Source: Psychroflexus longus (GTDB lineage Bacteria; Bacteroidota; Bacteroidia; Flavobacteriales; Flavobacteriaceae). Taken from it: a stretch of DNA of 64,000 nucleotides. Below, in pieces: positions 36,698 to 45,607 of this stretch. The notes below the pieces were generated by a model. The model was not told where the DNA came from. It did not search any database and saw nothing but the letters and a program-made list of their open reading frames with translations. The stretch is taken from contig NZ_JAIQZE010000004.1 of NCBI RefSeq assembly GCF_020164595.1, positions 62,001 to 126,000 on the forward strand, read 5' to 3'. Position 1 is the first letter of the stretch. Every line of letters begins with the position of its first letter. The position numbers and the translations under genes were made by a program.

Positions 36698-37765
36698 TTA
36701 TAATTTGTTTATATTATTTAGATCTTTAAAGGCTTTCTCTAATCTTGTGATAAAAGTGATTTCGCCTTCTCTCAACCATTTTCTTGGGTCGTAATATTTT
36801 TTATTTGGCACACCCTCACCTTCAGGATTACCAATTTGAGTAGATATATAATCAACTTTTGATTTCATGTAATCTCTTATTCCCTCGGTAAAAGCATATT
36901 GCAAATCAGTATCAATATTCATTTTAATGACTCCGTAACCTATTGCTTCTTGAATTTCTTCAACAGTAGAACCACTTCCTCCGTGAAATACAAAATCGAT
37001 ATGGTTATTTTCTACTTTATACTTTTTAGTTACAAATTCCTGAGAATTTTTAAGAATTTTTGGCGTAAGTTTTACATTTCCTGGTTTGTAAACTCCATGT
37101 ACATTTCCGAAGGCTGCAGCAATTGTGAACTGATCAGATACTTTGCTCAATTCTTCATAAGCGTATGCAACTTCTTCTGGTTGAGTATATAGTTTTGAAG
37201 AATCTATATCTGTGTTATCAACACCATCTTCTTCACCACCTGTAACACCAAGTTCAATTTCTAGTGTCATTCCCATCTTTTTCATTCTTTCAAGATAGGT
37301 TTTACAAATTTCAATGTTTTCTTCAATAGGCTCTTCGGAAAGGTCGATCATGTGCGAGCTGTATAGAGGCTTACCATGAACCTCAAAGAATTTTTCACCT
37401 TCATCCAACAATCCGTCTATCCAAGGCAATAATTTTTTCGCACAATGGTCTGTATGAAGAATTACAGTAGCTCCGTAAGCTTCTGCCAAATCGTGAACAT
37501 GTTTTGCTCCAGTAGCGGCCCCTTTGATTGCGGCAAGTTGGTTTTCATTAGATAATCCTTTACCAGCATTGAACTGAGCACCACCGTTTGAGAATTGAAT
37601 AATGACTGGTGAATTTAATTTGGCTGCTGTTTCAAGAACAGCATTTATAGTATTCGACCCCACAACATTGACTGCTGGGAGAGCGTAATTATTTTCTTTA
37701 GCATGCTGAAAAATAGCCTGTACTTCCTTTCCTGTTGCTACACCTGGTTTGATATTGTGACTCAT
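36698..37765 (-). CDS. fba: Class II fructose-bisphosphate aldolase
   Basis: A 355-residue zinc aldolase of the FbaA type, cleaving fructose 1,6-bisphosphate in glycolysis and the reverse in gluconeogenesis. Asp106-His107 in LHTDHCAKK include the catalytic Asp and a zinc His; [14 protein letters not shown] and FVFHGGSGS carry the other ligands and phosphate site. Length and motifs equal the E. coli enzyme. It is the first gene of a probable fba-accD unit. Confidence 0.97.
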   Translation of the reverse strand: MSHNIKPGVATGKEVQAIFQHAKENNYALPAVNVVGSNTINAVLETAAKLNSPVIIQFSNGGAQFNAGKGLSNENQLAAIKGAATGAKHVHDLAEAYGATVILHTDHCAKKLLPWIDGLLDEGEKFFEVHGKPLYSSHMIDLSEEPIEENIEICKTYLERMKKMGMTLEIELGVTGGEEDGVDNTDIDSSKLYTQPEEVAYAYEELSKVSDQFTIAAAFGNVHGVYKPGNVKLTPKILKNSQEFVTKKYKVENNHIDFVFHGGSGSTVEEIQEAIGYGVIKMNIDTDLQYAFTEGIRDYMKSKVDYISTQIGNPEGEGVPNKKYYDPRKWLREGEITFITRLEKAFKDLNNINKL

Positions 37766-37819
37766 AATCTTGTATTTAATTAGTAATTTAAGAATGTAAA
37801 ATTAAGAAATATTAATCTA

Positions 37820-40375
37820 CTAAAACGGATAATTGATTCCGAAGTTAAAAACTACATTGTTGAAATTGTAGTCTTTAAACCATTTTGAACCCTCACTCCC
37901 AGGATTATATGTTTTAAAACCTAAGTCCATTCTGATGACAAAGAATTCTATATCATAGCGTAAACCAAAACCAGATGCAATAGACAATTCGCTTAAATCT
38001 TGTAAGCCATCAAAGGTAGCAGCGGGGTCCACCACATTGTCGAAGACATTCCAAATATTACCTGCATCTATAAATAATGCGCTATTCATATTTCCAAACA
38101 AATTGAATCTATATTCAGCATTAAAAGACAATTTAAAATTGGCTTCATTGAAATCGTTAACTGCATTGGTACTTCCCGGACCAAGATCGTATGGTCTCCA
38201 GCCTCTGTTATCATTTGGACCACCACCAAAAAAACTTCGCGGGAAAGGTATAGAATTAGCATTGCCATACGGTATAGCTATTCCTCCATAAGCACGAGTT
38301 GCAATCACTTGCTGGTTGCCTAGATCCCAATGTTTAATAAAGTTGAGCTCTGTTTTAACATATTGCGAGTATTGAACTCCAAAAAGCCTGTAATTTCCAG
38401 CTTGTGTTTTGTCAAGTTGTAATTGATCTGCGAATAAAGAAAGTAAATTTCCCGCCCATTCTATTTTTCCTCGAAACTGAGAAAAATCTTCATCATAGAT
38501 ATCTCGCCTTGAACTGTAATCGTATGTAAAATTTGAAGCAACAATAAGATTGTTTTCAGTTAATCTTTCTCTTCTTTCAATTAGTGAATTGGCGATTTGT
38601 TGATCTTCACTGTTTAAGTTTATGACCTGATTTCTAATGTCCCTTATAAAACCCTGAGTTCCCTCTGGAATTATTAAATCTAATTGACCCTCGGGATTTT
38701 CAAAAAGAAAATCTGGATTTACGTCGCTAATATTATTTCTTGAAATCTGATTTAATTCTGTGTATGAATTTCTAAACACATTGAAGAAATTCTCAGCATT
38801 CAAATTGTTTACAAATTGAATGTTCATCAAATCAAATTGATAAGAGGTTCTGTCCTTTGGTTTCCAGCGGTAGCCAAAAGTCGCATTGAGGTTTCTCCGA
38901 TCCAATCCAATATTCTGCTGAGTGCTAAAACCAACACTTGCAGTGGTGAAAGGAGACATGGTGTTTTTAATGATAGGTTTAGTAGGGAATGGAAAAATGA
39001 TTCTTGGAAAATTTAACCTTAAATCTGCACCATATTCTAAAATATCCAGAAATTGATCTTCTGAATTCCCCAGATCTCTTGAAGACCCAAAATTTCCTCT
39101 TCCCGAGAGTTCAAGAGTTTCTGCTCCTCTAAAAATATTTCTTGATAATACCGAAGTGTTGAATCCCACACCGAATTGCTGAATGTTACTTTGACTTAAA
39201 TCAACACTGAAATTTGTAGAAAATCTTTCTTTCGGAGTGAGTAAAATATTTGCTATCAACCCAACACCAGTAGAGTCTCTAGGATCTTCCTTATAAAGTA
39301 TATTGGGATATTTAAAAATACGTGTTTCAGAAATCCTATTGTTGGTTCTTGTTCTGTCAATGTCTCTGTAAATACTGTCTTTTTTGATAAAAATAAAATC
39401 TGATAACACTTTTGGATTTAATTTTAAATTTCCAAAAGAATAAATATTTGCATTTTTATATCTCACCGAATCTTCAACCTGAGTGGAAACTCCATCATAA
39501 TCTGCAAAAACATTGACTTCACTTATTCTATGCACTTTAAATGGAGTAGAGGCTACAGTATCAGCGACGTCTACAAGTCTGTTTTGTATGTTGAGTTCAA
39601 GATTTATTTTATGATTATTATCGAGCGTATCTGCATAAAAAGAAATGAATTCCTTTTCAAAATGATAGAGCCCATGATTTCTAAAGTAGGTACTTATATA
39701 ATCCCTATCGTTATTAAATTTTTCAGTATTGTATGCTTGACCAACTTTTATCTTATTGTTTTTCTTGATAAGTTGATATAGTGAATCTGCTTTAGGCGAT
39801 TCTATATTCTCTGATATATTATCGATAATATATAAGCTCCCAGGTTTAATTTTATATTCAACTTCTACAGTATTTGTCAATGAGTCTCTATCGATTTTAT
39901 AATCAGCTTTTGCATTGAACCATCCGTGATTCCAATACCATGATTCTAGCCTACGCAAAGATGTTTTTGTCTTTTTTTCGTCAAAAAGAGCAGGTGGTTC
40001 ACCAGTTTTTTTGATGGATTCATTGACATTTACCCATGTTTTTTTTAGCTGGATAACCTGTCTTTTGGATAAAAGTGATACAAGTCGATTCTCTCTTTTC
40101 TCCTTTTTTGCAACCCAATTGACAAATCGTTTCTCTGGATTGGATTGAGCCAGATTATAGATTTGTAATTTAAGAGGAAAACCAAGGAGTTTTGAATTTA
40201 CTTGCTGGGAAAGTTGTCTGGAGATCTCATTATTATTTACTAGAGTATCACCACTTGTTATACTTTGTTTACTGATCAAAAACTCATCACTCTTTAGTTT
40301 TCTTGTGACGTCACAAGAGGAAAAGAAGAATAGTATTAAAAGAATTAATGGTAGTTTTGTGAGTCGGTAGTTCAA
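37820..40375 (-). CDS. tamL: Translocation and assembly module lipoprotein TamL (Omp85 family)
   Basis: An 851-residue outer-membrane protein of the Omp85/TamA family in the form found only in Bacteroidota, where a lipoprotein signal (ILLILFFFSSC, Cys21) precedes the POTRA domains (about 110-330). The C-terminal half is a 16-strand barrel ending in VFNFGINYPF, with FFGGGPNDNRGWRPYDLGPG as the L6-loop region. It helps to insert outer-membrane proteins, normally with TamB; no tamB is in the window. The start is TTG at 40375, which is close to a good promoter; no ATG fits better before the signal peptide. Confidence 0.9.
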   Translation of the reverse strand: MNYRLTKLPLILLILFFFSSCDVTRKLKSDEFLISKQSITSGDTLVNNNEISRQLSQQVNSKLLGFPLKLQIYNLAQSNPEKRFVNWVAKKEKRENRLVSLLSKRQVIQLKKTWVNVNESIKKTGEPPALFDEKKTKTSLRRLESWYWNHGWFNAKADYKIDRDSLTNTVEVEYKIKPGSLYIIDNISENIESPKADSLYQLIKKNNKIKVGQAYNTEKFNNDRDYISTYFRNHGLYHFEKEFISFYADTLDNNHKINLELNIQNRLVDVADTVASTPFKVHRISEVNVFADYDGVSTQVEDSVRYKNANIYSFGNLKLNPKVLSDFIFIKKDSIYRDIDRTRTNNRISETRIFKYPNILYKEDPRDSTGVGLIANILLTPKERFSTNFSVDLSQSNIQQFGVGFNTSVLSRNIFRGAETLELSGRGNFGSSRDLGNSEDQFLDILEYGADLRLNFPRIIFPFPTKPIIKNTMSPFTTASVGFSTQQNIGLDRRNLNATFGYRWKPKDRTSYQFDLMNIQFVNNLNAENFFNVFRNSYTELNQISRNNISDVNPDFLFENPEGQLDLIIPEGTQGFIRDIRNQVINLNSEDQQIANSLIERRERLTENNLIVASNFTYDYSSRRDIYDEDFSQFRGKIEWAGNLLSLFADQLQLDKTQAGNYRLFGVQYSQYVKTELNFIKHWDLGNQQVIATRAYGGIAIPYGNANSIPFPRSFFGGGPNDNRGWRPYDLGPGSTNAVNDFNEANFKLSFNAEYRFNLFGNMNSALFIDAGNIWNVFDNVVDPAATFDGLQDLSELSIASGFGLRYDIEFFVIRMDLGFKTYNPGSEGSKWFKDYNFNNVVFNFGINYPF

Positions 40376-40389
40376 ATGTGTGATGTTTT

Positions 40390-40397
40390 CAAAAATA
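40390..40397 (-). promoter_or_regulatory. -7 promoter element TATTTTTG (tamL)
   Basis: An exact TAnnTTTG match on the minus strand, 14 bases before the TTG start of tamL. It lies in a spacer of only 31 bases shared with the divergent methyltransferase gene. Confidence 0.5.
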
Positions 40398-40406
40398 TAA
40401 TTTCAA

Positions 40407-41135
40407 ATGCTCAGCAAAAATCAAATTAAACTTATAAAAAGTTTGAACAAAAAAAAGCATCGTTTAGAGCACGGTCTCTTTGTTACTGAAGGTGTAAAAG
40501 TAATCAAAGAATTTTTAAAAAGTTCATTCAAGCTTAGAGCATTATATTCAATTGCCGATATCTTTCATATCGAAGAAGGAGAAAGTCATATTATTTCCCA
40601 AAAGGAGTTGGATAAAATCACAAATCTTAAAACCTCGCAAACTGCTTTAGCGGTATTTGAAATTCCAAAACCTGCTGTACCTTCAAAAAAACCTCAACTT
40701 ACACTTGCTCTTGACGGGATAAGAGACCCGGGTAATCTAGGAACTATTATAAGAATGTGTGACTGGTTTGGAATTGAGCAATTGATCTGCTCACCGGATA
40801 CTGTAGATTGTTTCAACCCAAAAGTTGTACAAGCCACTATGGGTTCTTTGACTAGAGTAAATATCATTTATACTGAATTGAATACTTACTTATCTGATAC
40901 TTCAGCTCATACCTACGGAGCTTACATGGAAGGAGTAAATGTTTACGAATCCAAGTTAGTTACCGAAAACACAATAATAGTTTTAGGAAACGAAGCCAAC
41001 GGAATTAGTTCTGAAATTCAATCTCATATAGATGAACGAATATCTATTCCAAGTTATGGGCAATCCAAAGGAGCAGAGAGTTTAAACGTAGCTATGGCAG
41101 GATCTATATTGCTAAGCGAATTTAAAAGAAGATAA
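40407..41135 (+). CDS. SpoU/TrmH-family RNA 2'-O-ribose methyltransferase
   Basis: A 242-residue SPOUT enzyme. The N-terminal 70 residues form a small RNA substrate-binding domain (KKHRLEHGLFVTEGVKVI). The knotted catalytic domain carries the three TrmH motifs: DGIRDPGNLGTIIRMCDWFG, VLGNEANGIS, and IPSYGQSKGAESLNVAMAGS. It methylates a ribose in rRNA or tRNA using S-adenosylmethionine; the target is not predictable. It is divergent from tamL, an arrangement common in flavobacteria, and its end is 5 bases from the opposing porT gene. Confidence 0.92.
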   Translation: MLSKNQIKLIKSLNKKKHRLEHGLFVTEGVKVIKEFLKSSFKLRALYSIADIFHIEEGESHIISQKELDKITNLKTSQTALAVFEIPKPAVPSKKPQLTLALDGIRDPGNLGTIIRMCDWFGIEQLICSPDTVDCFNPKVVQATMGSLTRVNIIYTELNTYLSDTSAHTYGAYMEGVNVYESKLVTENTIIVLGNEANGISSEIQSHIDERISIPSYGQSKGAESLNVAMAGSILLSEFKRR

Positions 41136-41140
41136 TAAAT

Positions 41141-41866
41141 TTATTGGAAAAGAAAGTTGATAAAAATTCCTCTTGTTTTTACAGATTCGATATTGGAGGT
41201 ATAGGGGCTATTTGTTAATGGGTCATTATCAGTATCAGCATCGTCTCTAATCAATTCATTACCCATTCCAAAAACACCTCTTATTGAAGGTGTAAATTTA
41301 AAATACTCAAAATAAAAATCTACTCCGAAGCCAATCTCGTAATAGTAATTATTGGTTTTCATTCTGAATTGGCCAGCCTCATTATCCTGAGGATTATCTT
41401 CATTACTGGATAAATTTGTAGATACTGAAGCCCCACCGATGATAAACGGCTTAAAATTATTAATCCGTTTCGCTGAAAACTTTAAAAGTAAAGGAATGTG
41501 TATATAGGATGAATTAACCTCTCTTATTTCACCATTCAGCAATGGATTTAAAGGATCATTATCAGGAAAAGTAAGACTTCTGTTGGCGAAAACAACACCT
41601 GGTTCCAATCTCAGATCTAAATAGTCATTGATTCTTAAATTTCCTATTAATCCTACGTTGAAACTTGGATTTTTGCCTACTTCTATATCTTCTCCCTGTT
41701 CTTTGTATTTGATTTGAAAATCATAGGCATTGAATCCCAGGAAATAGCCCCAGGACCAGCGTTTTTTGTCAATATTCTCCTTGTTAAGTACTTTTTCTTT
41801 ATCAAAGAGTTGAGCGTTTGAAAAATTCAAGCTCAACAGGAAAACTAATAAAAAAAGAAGCCTCAT
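41141..41866 (-). CDS. porT: PorT-family outer-membrane protein of type IX secretion/gliding
   Basis: A 241-residue outer-membrane beta-barrel protein with a signal peptide of about 18 residues (MRLLFLLVFLLSLNFSNA). Strand-rich repeats with alternating aromatic residues end in GIFINFLFQ. The gene is directly downstream of menG, the ubiE-porT (sprT) pair conserved in Bacteroidota, which with the sequence identifies it as PorT, needed for type IX secretion. The type IX cargo protein at 5280-7436 would use this pathway. Only 2 bases separate it from the menG stop. Confidence 0.88.
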   Translation of the reverse strand: MRLLFLLVFLLSLNFSNAQLFDKEKVLNKENIDKKRWSWGYFLGFNAYDFQIKYKEQGEDIEVGKNPSFNVGLIGNLRINDYLDLRLEPGVVFANRSLTFPDNDPLNPLLNGEIREVNSSYIHIPLLLKFSAKRINNFKPFIIGGASVSTNLSSNEDNPQDNEAGQFRMKTNNYYYEIGFGVDFYFEYFKFTPSIRGVFGMGNELIRDDADTDNDPLTNSPYTSNIESVKTRGIFINFLFQ

Positions 41867-41868
41867 AA

Positions 41869-42600
41869 TTATTTTTTAGATGCAGAATATATTGTTGAAA
41901 CACCAAAAGTTTGTGGGTGGTTTTCTACATCTGTAAACCCGATTTTCTTTAAAATATTGTTGAATTTTTCTCCGTAAGGGAAAACAGAAGCACTTTCGCT
42001 CAAATATTGATACGCACTTTTGTCTTTTGAAAACAACTTTCCTATGGAAGGGAGAATATAATTAGAATAAATCTTATAGCCCTGTTTGAAAGGAAACTTG
42101 GTAGGAACAGAAGTTTCTAATATGACAAAAATACCATTTGGTGAAAGTACCCTATAAATTTCTGAAAGTCCTTTTTCTAAATCTTCAAAATTCCTTACTC
42201 CAAAAGCCACAGTGATGGCGTCGAAGGTATTATCAGAATAAGGCAAGTTTTCTGAGTCTGCCTGGACCATTTCTATACGATGGTCTAAGTCTTTTTTATG
42301 GATTTTATTCTTCCCAACTTGCAACATACCAGCTGAGATATCAAGACCAATTATTTTTTCAGCATTAGAATCAGCCATAGCGATTGCAAGGTCTCCGGTA
42401 CCGGTAGCTATATCAAGAATGTATTTTGGATCTGTCTTTTTGACCATGTTAATGAGTTTTCTTCTCCATTTCTGGTCAATACCGAAAGAAATCACCCGAT
42501 TAAGGCCATCATAATTTTCTGAAATATTATCGAACATCTGTTCAACTTGTTTCTTTTTCTCTAGTTCAGAATCTTTGTATGGCTTGACATTCTTGCTCAT
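41869..42600 (-). CDS. menG: Demethylmenaquinone methyltransferase
   Basis: A 243-residue S-adenosylmethionine-dependent methyltransferase (UbiE/MenG family). It performs the last step of menaquinone synthesis; Bacteroidota use menaquinone, hence menG rather than ubiE. Motif I is [15 protein letters not shown], motif [10 protein letters not shown], with the family segments [17 protein letters not shown] and [15 protein letters not shown]. It is the upstream gene of the menG-porT unit and divergent from trkA. Confidence 0.95.
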   Translation of the reverse strand: MSKNVKPYKDSELEKKKQVEQMFDNISENYDGLNRVISFGIDQKWRRKLINMVKKTDPKYILDIATGTGDLAIAMADSNAEKIIGLDISAGMLQVGKNKIHKKDLDHRIEMVQADSENLPYSDNTFDAITVAFGVRNFEDLEKGLSEIYRVLSPNGIFVILETSVPTKFPFKQGYKIYSNYILPSIGKLFSKDKSAYQYLSESASVFPYGEKFNNILKKIGFTDVENHPQTFGVSTIYSASKK

Positions 42601-42688
42601 GTAATTTTTTTTTGCGAAGATACATCTTCTTTGGAATACACTTTATCAATATAACTTCTCTTAATACTTCTTTTTTAATTTTTTACAT

Positions 42689-42696
42689 TAATTTTG
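42689..42696 (+). promoter_or_regulatory. -7 promoter element TAATTTTG (trkA), leaderless spacing
   Basis: An exact TAnnTTTG match that ends 5 bases before the trkA ATG at 42702. The mRNA should begin at or next to the start codon. It also supports the internal ATG over the earlier in-frame start at 42612. Confidence 0.55.
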
Positions 42697-42701
42697 TCAC
42701 C

Positions 42702-44051
42702 ATGAAAATAATAATAGCTGGTTCTGGAGAAGTAGGATTTCACTTAGCAAAACTTTTTTCTTATGAATCTCACGCCATTACCCTTGTTGATTTAGATGAA
42801 GAAAGGCTGGAATATGCCAACAAGCATCTGGACATTAAAACTTTGTTAGGGGATGCCACTTTACCAAGCACTTTAAAAGAGGCAGATATTGTAAACGCAG
42901 ACATGTTAATCGCTGTTACCTCCAGTCAGTCCATCAATATTTCAGTTTGTGTTTTTGCAAAACAAATGGGAGCAGGAAGAACTGTAGCTAGGGTTTCCAA
43001 CCAGGAGTTGCTGGGTGTGGATGATATTATTGACCTGAAAGCTTTAGGAATAGATGAAATGATTTCACCAGAGGCATTAGCTGCAAATGAGGTAAAAATG
43101 CTTCTCAACCAATCAGCATTTACAGATACTTTCAAATTTGACGATGGAGCCCTTACTATGATGGGACTTACATTGAGGTCTAAAGCTCCTTTTATTGGTA
43201 ACACGGTTCAAGAAGCTGCCGATATTTTTCCTGGTTTGCACTTTGTTCCTATAGCTTTACAGCGTTATGGAACTCAGTTTACCATCATTCCTAGAGGTGA
43301 TACGGAATTTATGCGAGGTGATAGGGTTTATTTTATTACAGATACTGAAGGGGTCGAAGAACTTTATAAACTTACTGGAGCAGAAAAGCGATCTATCAAA
43401 AAAGTTATGATTTTAGGGGGGAGTAACATAGGCAGAACCCTTGCAAAAGACCTTTGCAAAGAAAACTTTTCAGTAAAAGTGATAGAAAAAGATCATAAAA
43501 AAGCCATTGATCTTGCAAATATCTTACCCAATGCATTGGTGATAAATGCCGATGGTAGGAACGTTGAGATTTTGAAAGAAGAAAACATAAGCAAAATGGA
43601 TGCCTTTGTGGCTGTTACCGAAGATTCTGAAACCAATATAATTACCTGTTTGGTAGCTAATTCTAAAGGTGTAAGAAAAACGATAGCTTTGGTTGAGAAT
43701 ATGGATTATTTTCAATTGAGCCATTCCATAGGGATTCACTCTTTAGTCAATAAAAAATTATTGGCAGCAAATAGTATTTTTAGATATTTGAGAAAAGGCG
43801 AAGTTGTTGCGATGACCAAACTGAATAACATGAATGCAGAATTATTAGAATTTGTTGTAAAAGCAGATTCAAAAGTAACCAACAGCAAAATAGTTGATAT
43901 TAATTTTCCAAGAACCGCTGTAGTTGGAGGTGTGATTAGAGATGGCAAGGGAATTATAGCTTTAGGTGATTTTAAAATACGCGAGGGTGATAGAATTGTA
44001 GTATGTACGCTACCAAAATCTATCAAGAGTGTAGAAAATTTATTTTGTTAA
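42702..44051 (+). CDS. trkA: Trk potassium uptake regulatory subunit TrkA
   Basis: A 449-residue cytoplasmic protein with two RCK units. Rossmann nucleotide-binding motifs are at residues 3-13 (IIIAGSGEVG) and about 227-238 (VMILGGSNIGRTLA), and each is followed by a TrkA-C domain. It binds NAD(H)/ATP and gates the TrkH channel. The frame is open 30 codons further upstream (42612), but those residues are unlike TrkA and precede the predicted promoter. It is followed directly by trkH, two bases later. Confidence 0.94.
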   Translation: MKIIIAGSGEVGFHLAKLFSYESHAITLVDLDEERLEYANKHLDIKTLLGDATLPSTLKEADIVNADMLIAVTSSQSINISVCVFAKQMGAGRTVARVSNQELLGVDDIIDLKALGIDEMISPEALAANEVKMLLNQSAFTDTFKFDDGALTMMGLTLRSKAPFIGNTVQEAADIFPGLHFVPIALQRYGTQFTIIPRGDTEFMRGDRVYFITDTEGVEELYKLTGAEKRSIKKVMILGGSNIGRTLAKDLCKENFSVKVIEKDHKKAIDLANILPNALVINADGRNVEILKEENISKMDAFVAVTEDSETNIITCLVANSKGVRKTIALVENMDYFQLSHSIGIHSLVNKKLLAANSIFRYLRKGEVVAMTKLNNMNAELLEFVVKADSKVTNSKIVDINFPRTAVVGGVIRDGKGIIALGDFKIREGDRIVVCTLPKSIKSVENLFC

Positions 44052-44052
44052 G

Positions 44053-45573
44053 GTGTCGGATCTGAATTTTAAAATCGTAGCTCACATCATGGGAGTTCTC
44101 CTCGTATTCAATGGAGGATTCATGATCATTCCTTCTGTATATAGTTGGTTAGTTGGAGAGGCAGTTGCACTGGATATTGGCGTTTCTGCTTTGATTTCAA
44201 TCTTTATTGGGCTTACAACAATGTTTTTTACGAAAAATCACGACAAGGATATCACTCAAAAAGAGGGGTATCTCATCGTAAGTCTTGGATGGCTCTTTAT
44301 GGTGCTGAGCGGAATGCTCCCTTACGTCATTTCTGGAAAAATAATAGGTATTGAAAATAGTTTTTTTGAAACAATGTCCGGCTACACAACTACAGGAGCT
44401 ACTATTTTAAACGATATAGAAGTTTTGCCAGAGGGTATTTTATTATGGAGAAGCTTTACCCACTGGATTGGTGGTATGGGTATTATTGTTTTGGCAGTTG
44501 CCATTTTACCTTTATTTGGAATCGGTGGAATGCAGCTTTTTTCTGCAGAATCTCCTGGCCCAAGTGCAGATAAAGTAAAACCTAAAATTGCTGATACAGC
44601 CAAAAGGCTCTGGCTCATTTATTTTGGTTACACAGTTTCAGAAGCAATTTTGCTTAAAGTTGCAGGTATGGGTTGGTTTGATGCGGTCAATCACTCTCTT
44701 AGTACTATTGCTACGGGTGGTTTTTCTACCAAGAATGCGAGTTTAGCTCATTGGAATGCGATGCCATTGATCCAGTATATTGTCATAATATTTATGTTTT
44801 TATCTGGAGCAAATTTTGTAGTAAGTTATTATGCCTTCAAAGGTAAAATCAAAAATGTGCTCCTCAATGAAGAATTCAAGTGGTATATCTTTTTTATAAT
44901 TGGATTTACTGCAATTACTTCTTTTTCAATATATTTTTTAGCCGATACTAGCATAGCAAGCATCAATTACCCAATGGTACTAGGTGAAGCAGAGAGTGCA
45001 ATAAGGCATGGAGCTTTCCAAGTATTGGCCATTATCACTACTACTGGATTTGTTACAGCAGACTATACGTTGTGGACACCTTTACTTACCATTTTATTTT
45101 TTGGTTTATTTTTTCTAGGTGGTTCTGCGGGGTCTACATCAGGTGGAGTGAAGGTGATTCGGCATTTGATTATGATAAAAAATGGATTCCAAGAATTTAG
45201 AAGGATATTGCATCCCAATGCTGTACTGCCAGTTCGTTACAAAGGTTCATCTGTAGATCAAAAAATCGTTTATAATATATTGGGATTTTTTATTTTGTAT
45301 TCGTTGTCCTTTATCCTTGGAGCTGTAGTATTTGCTGGAACAGGATTGGATTTTGAATCAGCAATTGGAGCTTCTGCATCTTCCATTGGTAACGTTGGTC
45401 CATCTTTTGGAGATTTTGGCCCAGTAGATAATTATAATTCACTTACTGCTTTCGGTAAATATTGGAGTTCATTTTTGATGCTAATTGGTCGACTTGAACT
45501 TTTTACAGTTTTAATTCTTTTCACTCCTTATTTCTGGAAAAATACCTTAAAAAAAAAATCTGCTAAACTTTAG
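44053..45573 (+). CDS. trkH: Trk potassium transporter membrane subunit TrkH
   Basis: A 506-residue inner-membrane potassium transporter with about ten helices and four pore loops. The selectivity glycines are in SGYTTTGATIL, STIATGGFST, AIITTTGFVT and SSIGNVGPSFG. It forms the pore gated by TrkA. The start is GTG at 44053, one base after the trkA stop, so it is probably translated by coupling. A hairpin that begins before its stop codon ends the operon. Confidence 0.95.
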   Translation: MSDLNFKIVAHIMGVLLVFNGGFMIIPSVYSWLVGEAVALDIGVSALISIFIGLTTMFFTKNHDKDITQKEGYLIVSLGWLFMVLSGMLPYVISGKIIGIENSFFETMSGYTTTGATILNDIEVLPEGILLWRSFTHWIGGMGIIVLAVAILPLFGIGGMQLFSAESPGPSADKVKPKIADTAKRLWLIYFGYTVSEAILLKVAGMGWFDAVNHSLSTIATGGFSTKNASLAHWNAMPLIQYIVIIFMFLSGANFVVSYYAFKGKIKNVLLNEEFKWYIFFIIGFTAITSFSIYFLADTSIASINYPMVLGEAESAIRHGAFQVLAIITTTGFVTADYTLWTPLLTILFFGLFFLGGSAGSTSGGVKVIRHLIMIKNGFQEFRRILHPNAVLPVRYKGSSVDQKIVYNILGFFILYSLSFILGAVVFAGTGLDFESAIGASASSIGNVGPSFGDFGPVDNYNSLTAFGKYWSSFLMLIGRLELFTVLILFTPYFWKNTLKKKSAKL

Positions 45574-45581
45574 CAGATTTT
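45555..45581. terminator. Intrinsic terminator overlapping the trkH stop
   Basis: AAAATCTGCTAAA / TTTAGCAGATTTT form a hairpin around C; its second arm includes the stop codon. It lies between two convergent genes and can act in both directions. Confidence 0.8.
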
Positions 45582-45607
45582 CAGTTGTATATTGCTATAA
45601 TTGATAA

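Noticed and set aside
42612-42701. 30-codon N-terminal extension of trkA
   Set aside because: Unlike any TrkA N-terminus and located upstream of the -7 element that fits the internal ATG.
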